Source of the DNA: an uncultured Chthonomonadaceae bacterium
GTDB taxonomy: Bacteria > Armatimonadota > Fimbriimonadia > Fimbriimonadales > Fimbriimonadaceae
DNA: 11,526 nucleotides
Direction of reading: 5' to 3'
Assembly: GCA_946479035.1 (NCBI GenBank)
Contig: CAMLDW010000059.1
Location: forward strand, 1 to 11,526
In this document: positions 7,187-11,526 of the stretch, piece by piece
Layout: the number at the start of each line of letters is the position of its first letter
How positions within the stretch are numbered: position 1 is the stretch's first letter
Position numbers and translations under genes: made by a program
The notes under the pieces: generated by a model
Told to the model about the DNA's origin: nothing
What the model saw: the letters and a program-made list of their open reading frames with translations, nothing else
The model's database searches: none

Positions 7187-7213
7187 TTGGCACTCTCGCC
7201 GGTATACTGCCAA
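7187..7213 (+). promoter_or_regulatory. CIRCE operator (HrcA site) of groESL
   Basis: TTGGCACTC, nine spacer bases, TACTGCCAA: the geometry of the CIRCE element (consensus TTAGCACTC-N9-GAGTGCTAA). The left arm matches 8 of 9 positions, the right arm 6 of 9. The two arms are complementary to each other at 7 of 9, with the A-to-G change at position 3 mirrored in the right arm, as expected for a functional inverted repeat. The right arm overlaps the TATACT -10 box, so binding of the heat-shock repressor HrcA would block transcription. hrcA itself is not in the window. Confidence 0.85.
7203..7208 (+). promoter_or_regulatory. Candidate -10 box of groESL
   Basis: TATACT (five of six matches to TATAAT) overlaps the CIRCE right arm and lies 51 nt before the groES ATG, giving a leader of about 45 nt. 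No good -35 hexamer is present at 16-18 nt upstream. Confidence 0.55.
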
Positions 7214-7259
7214 CACCGATTTCGGGCCCGCGGCCCACCTTCAGGACAGGTTAGAAAAG

Positions 7260-9208
<1,949 letters not shown>

Positions 9209-9233
9209 GCCCAGCCCGCCCTAGCCCCACAAA

Positions 9234-9260
9234 GGGCCCGGAGGCACCGCCTCCGGGCCC
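9234..9260 (+). terminator. Terminator hairpin after groEL
   Basis: A perfect 12-bp GC-rich stem, GGGCCCGGAGGC (9234-9245) and GCCTCCGGGCCC (9249-9260), with a three-base loop, beginning 25 nt after the groEL stop. It is preceded by AAA and followed by TCTTCGT, a short imperfect T-run, as in intrinsic terminators. Confidence 0.85.
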
Positions 9261-9336
9261 TCTTCGTGCCTCCCCCAGCCTCATTTGAACCTGAGCCGGC
9301 CCAAAGCACAGGTAACCAGAAGATGACCGCTATTGC

Positions 9337-9360
9337 TAGGTTTTTAGGCTCGCAAACCTA
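9337..9360. repeat. Inverted repeat upstream of the diguanylate cyclase gene
   Basis: TAGGTTT (9337-9343) and AAACCTA (9354-9360) form a perfect 7-bp inverted repeat around a 10-nt spacer, 32 nt before the ATG at 9392. It is AT-richer than its surroundings and lies where a promoter or operator would be expected. It could be a repressor site or a small RNA hairpin; nothing decides between them. Confidence 0.4.
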
Positions 9361-9379
9361 AAGTTCCGCGTGAGCTTCC

Positions 9380-9385
9380 AAGAAT
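9380..9385 (+). promoter_or_regulatory. Candidate -10 box of the diguanylate cyclase gene
   Basis: AAGAAT ends 6 nt before the ATG at 9392. This repeats the spacing seen at four other starts in the window, although the first base deviates from the TANNNT pattern. No Shine-Dalgarno sequence fits in the gap. Confidence 0.3.
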
Positions 9386-9391
9386 CCTAAT

Positions 9392-10336
9392 ATGAGTAAC
9401 CGGCATCACCTCAAGAGAGCGAGGAGACGCCTGATTGAGTCTACGGGGCCTTATTGGGACGACTTCTCCGACCTGTTCAATGAACTGACCAAGCGCTGGG
9501 AGGACGTAAGGGCCTTCTACCGGGCGCACGAGTGGTTCCGCTCGGTCTGCCACGGCTCACTGGCGCTCCTGGGAACCCTATTGCTCGACGCGCTGAGCGG
9601 CCATGCCGTCGGCTTCCGGCTGATGTTCATGGTGCCCGTGTTCGTCGCGAGCATCAAGGGCGACTGGTTCGCTAGCGGATTTGTGACCGTGGCCACGATG
9701 ATCGCGCTGACTGCGCTCGACTACCGCCACGGCAACCTGGCGAACGACAGCGCGTCGCTCAGCCTGGTCGTCAACGTGGTCTCCATGGCCGCGACCGCGA
9801 CCGTCATCGTCGCGATGCAGCGCAAGATCCGGCGCATCGGCCAGATCGCCAACCACGACGCACTCACCGGCGCCATGACGCGCTCTGCGATCCAGCAGTA
9901 CGCCGAGAACGTCCTCTACCACGCGCGCAACGAGGGCTGCCCCGCCGTCGTCGCCGTGATCGACTGCGACGGCTTCAAGACGATCAACGACCTCTACGGC
10001 CACGCGGTCGGCGACGCGGTCCTCATCTCGCTCGTCGAGTCCCTGAAGCGGCTCGTCGGCAGCCACGGCGCGGTCGGCAGGATCGGCGGCGACGAGTTCG
10101 TCGTGGTCTTCGACAACCGCACCCGCAGCTTCGCCGGCCGGCTCCTCGACCGTGCGAGAGAGGCGTTCGTCGATTCCACCTCGGCGCTCGCCCCAGGGTG
10201 CAGCTTCACCTTCGGCGTCGCTAAGTTCAAGTCCGACGGCGAGAGCTACGGAGAGCTCGTCCAGGCCGCCGACTCGAACATGTACCGCGCCAAGACGGCC
10301 GTCGTGACCATCAAAGACGCGCTCAAGGTCTGCTGA
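9392..10336 (+). CDS. Membrane-bound diguanylate cyclase (GGDEF)
   Basis: Makes the second messenger cyclic di-GMP from two GTP. The 314-residue product has a cytoplasmic, charged N-terminus (about 1-50), then about four membrane helices (about 53-70, 74-90, 93-110, 122-142), a short basic linker, and one GGDEF domain (about 150-314). Catalytic features are intact: DALTG (156-160), DCDGFKTINDLYGHAVGD (191-208) with the metal-binding aspartates, and RIGGDEF with GGDEF at 232-236. The inhibitory I-site RxxD expected at 224-227 reads SHGA, so product inhibition through that site is probably absent. The usual C-terminal AD..LYxAKxxGRN is varied (AADSNMYRAKTAVV). The membrane part is not a named sensor domain I recognise. 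The gene stands alone between two hairpins. Confidence 0.95.
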   Translation: MSNRHHLKRARRRLIESTGPYWDDFSDLFNELTKRWEDVRAFYRAHEWFRSVCHGSLALLGTLLLDALSGHAVGFRLMFMVPVFVASIKGDWFASGFVTVATMIALTALDYRHGNLANDSASLSLVVNVVSMAATATVIVAMQRKIRRIGQIANHDALTGAMTRSAIQQYAENVLYHARNEGCPAVVAVIDCDGFKTINDLYGHAVGDAVLISLVESLKRLVGSHGAVGRIGGDEFVVVFDNRTRSFAGRLLDRAREAFVDSTSALAPGCSFTFGVAKFKSDGESYGELVQAADSNMYRAKTAVVTIKDALKVC

Positions 10337-10345
10337 GCCGTGCCA

Positions 10346-10383
10346 AGCCTTCTCCCGGCTACACATACGGCCGGGGGAAGGCT
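10346..10383 (+). terminator. Hairpin after the diguanylate cyclase gene
   Basis: Arms AGCCTTCTCCCGGC (10346-10359) and GCCGGGGGAAGGCT (10370-10383) pair over 14 positions, 13 Watson-Crick plus one U-G wobble, around a 10-nt loop. It starts 9 nt after the stop codon. There is no T-run after it, so termination may be inefficient, or the hairpin may serve to stabilise the mRNA 3' end. Confidence 0.65.
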
Positions 10384-10434
10384 CTCCAGCGGCCCCATTC
10401 GCGCATTCCGGGCACTTCTCAGCCGAATCTGACA

Positions 10435-10440
10435 TACAAT
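10435..10440 (+). promoter_or_regulatory. Candidate -10 box for the 339-residue protein gene
   Basis: TACAAT lies 36 nt upstream of the TTG start, leaving room for a leader of about 30 nt that contains the Shine-Dalgarno sequence. No good -35 was recognised. Confidence 0.45.
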
Positions 10441-10463
10441 AGAGCAGCCCTCCTCCTAGGAGC

Positions 10464-10469
10464 GGGAGG
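10464..10469 (+). promoter_or_regulatory. Strong ribosome-binding site deciding a TTG start
   Basis: GGGAGG, 7 nt before TTG at 10477, is the clearest Shine-Dalgarno sequence in the window. The first in-frame ATG would be at residue 86, far into the conserved-looking part, so the TTG start is well supported. Confidence 0.75.
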
Positions 10470-10476
10470 AAATTGT

Positions 10477-11496
10477 TTGTCCTGGAAGAAGAGAGAAACG
10501 CTTGGCGAACAGATCGTCGGCGGGGTGTACGATGTCGCGTCGCCCCCGGCCGACTGGTTGTTGAACCAGCCTGACGGCTTTTGCTGGTGGCCCGGACCGC
10601 TGGCCCAGCGCATCTGGACCGACGACGGCATCTTCCGCAACAGCCGCACCTACTATCGCCTCCACGCCGAGATCGACCTCGTGCGCGCCGGCAAGCTCAA
10701 GGACCAGCTCGACGCCATCCTCGAGGCCGAGATGGACAGCTGCATCCTGAGCTGCCTCCTCTACGACAAGCGAACCGACACTTACAGGCTGCACTCGAGC
10801 ATCTATGCCGAAGCGGAGATCGCCCACTGGATCAACAAGATCTTCGTCACCGCCGCGCGGACCCAGGTCACGACCGCCTACCGCATCGTCGACAAGATCA
10901 CAGAGACCCTCCATCCGTCCCTCGCCGTCTCCTCGCACCCGACCAGCGGCGTACGAGAGCAGCGCGACGAGGTCGCCATCGAGGCGCTCGGGCCGCTCAT
11001 CAACGAGGGCCAGATCGACAGCCGGTGGCTGAATGCAGACGAGTGGCGCGACGTCGATTGGGCGATGGACCGCATGGCGATGGCGTGGCAGAAGTCCGAC
11101 AAGAAGTCGTCGCACTCGACCTTCCTCTGGGAGCCCGACACGACGCACTCGCTCGACCTCTTCATCACGTCCGAAGAGCCGCACCCGGTGCTCGGCAACG
11201 GTCTGCACTTCACGCTCACAGTCCCGCTCAAGCTCGCCCCCAAGCACGTGGCGTACATGGCGCTAGAACTGAACGAGTACGAGAAGACGAACTGGCTCAA
11301 GACCCACATGCTCGGCTCCTGGAGCAACCACAACGGCGCGCTCGCGTTCCGCCTCTTCGTCCCCAACGCGCTCTATCAAGAAGGCGTGCTCCACGAGCTC
11401 TCCGTCTCCATGGCCGCCCGCGCGATCTGGACCAGCGAGTTCTTCCTCAAGAAAAAGCAAGAGGCCGAGGCCGCCAAGCGCGCCGGCGTGCAGTAA
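10477..11496 (+). CDS. Uncharacterised 339-residue cytoplasmic protein
   Basis: I do not recognise this protein with confidence. It has no signal peptide or membrane helix. The N-terminal third is Trp/aromatic-rich (ADWLLNQPDGFCWWPGPLAQ, about 25-44). The middle (about 60-150) is mostly helical, with a Cys pair (CILSC, 89-93). A charged stretch rich in Asp, Arg and Trp follows (about 160-235). The last 100 residues alternate strands and helices: LHFTLTVPLKL (243-253), ALELNEYEK (262-270), HMLGSWSNHNGALAFRLFVPN (277-297), then a helical segment to the end. This tail loosely recalls YbjN/type III secretion chaperone-like folds, a guess from pattern only. It ends with a Lys/Glu/Ala-rich helix. 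Start is TTG with a strong ribosome-binding site. It stands alone downstream of the diguanylate cyclase, separated by a hairpin and its own -10 box. Confidence 0.82.
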   Translation: MSWKKRETLGEQIVGGVYDVASPPADWLLNQPDGFCWWPGPLAQRIWTDDGIFRNSRTYYRLHAEIDLVRAGKLKDQLDAILEAEMDSCILSCLLYDKRTDTYRLHSSIYAEAEIAHWINKIFVTAARTQVTTAYRIVDKITETLHPSLAVSSHPTSGVREQRDEVAIEALGPLINEGQIDSRWLNADEWRDVDWAMDRMAMAWQKSDKKSSHSTFLWEPDTTHSLDLFITSEEPHPVLGNGLHFTLTVPLKLAPKHVAYMALELNEYEKTNWLKTHMLGSWSNHNGALAFRLFVPNALYQEGVLHELSVSMAARAIWTSEFFLKKKQEAEAAKRAGVQ

Positions 11497-11501
11497 CAGT
11501 T

Positions 11502-11520
11502 CCCTCTCTGCAATGGAGGG
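11502..11520 (+). terminator. Possible terminator hairpin, cut by window end
   Basis: CCCTCT (11502-11507) and GGAGGG (11515-11520) pair over six positions (one wobble) around a 7-nt loop, 5 nt after the stop of the 339-residue gene. The sequence beyond is mostly outside the window, so a T-run cannot be assessed. Confidence 0.35.
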
Positions 11521-11526
11521 CCGACC

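Noticed and set aside
7104..7259. Upstream extension of the groES frame
   Set aside because: It crosses the CIRCE and promoter, and the conserved GroES N-terminus begins at ATG 7260.
9323..9361. 12-codon open frame (MTAIARFLGSQT) as a leader peptide
   Set aside because: Weak ribosome-binding site, contains the rare TTA codon, no attenuator structure follows, and so short a frame is expected by chance.
9301..9391. Possible c-di-GMP-I (GEMM) riboswitch ahead of the diguanylate cyclase gene
   Set aside because: CACAGG and CGCAAA occur in the expected order, but the tetraloop, its receptor and the second stem are missing, and the region is too short.

Overview
This is an ordinary-looking chromosomal stretch from a GC-rich (roughly 60-65% by eye), gene-dense bacterium. 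It carries housekeeping genes (leuS, rsmG, groES-groEL), tetratricopeptide proteins, a secreted protein, a diguanylate cyclase and several small uncharacterised proteins. No phage, transposase, CRISPR array, tRNA or rRNA is visible. The lineage cannot be fixed from the sequence. A CIRCE-controlled groESL operon, many starts that look leaderless, and a large secreted protein resembling cyanobacterial DUF3370 would fit a deep-branching Terrabacteria-type lineage such as Armatimonadota, but that is a low-confidence guess.

Layout. Positions 1-2329 (+) hold the 3' two thirds of leuS followed after 4 nt by a membrane-anchored TPR protein. This meets rsmG (2990-2310, -) tail to tail with a 20-bp overlap. 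From a 37-bp divergent promoter region a 91-residue membrane protein runs the other way (3028-3303, +). It in turn meets a minus-strand pair: a 603-residue secreted protein (5977-4166) and a six-repeat TPR protein (4160-3300). A DinB-like protein (6040-6489, +) converges with a membrane protein carrying a pseudopilin-like domain (7136-6474, -), again overlapping at the 3' ends. The groES-groEL operon (7260-9208, +) follows, with a CIRCE operator over its promoter and a strong hairpin terminator. Then come a membrane-bound diguanylate cyclase (9392-10336, +), a hairpin, and a 339-residue protein of unknown function with a strong Shine-Dalgarno and a TTG start (10477-11496, +).

How the parts relate. 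leuS, rsmG and groESL serve translation and protein folding. The rest looks like envelope and signalling functions without an obvious shared pathway. No gap without a gene exceeds about 185 bp; the two largest (7137-7259 and 9209-9391) hold the groESL promoter/CIRCE and the groEL terminator plus the diguanylate cyclase upstream region.

Most notable observations: an imperfect palindromic element translated in frame inside the LeuRS editing domain; a recurring TANNNT-type -10 box placed 6-7 nt before start codons, pointing to leaderless transcription; the variant CIRCE; and a His/acidic-rich GroEL tail in place of the usual Gly-Met repeat. I did not find a convincing new multi-gene system.
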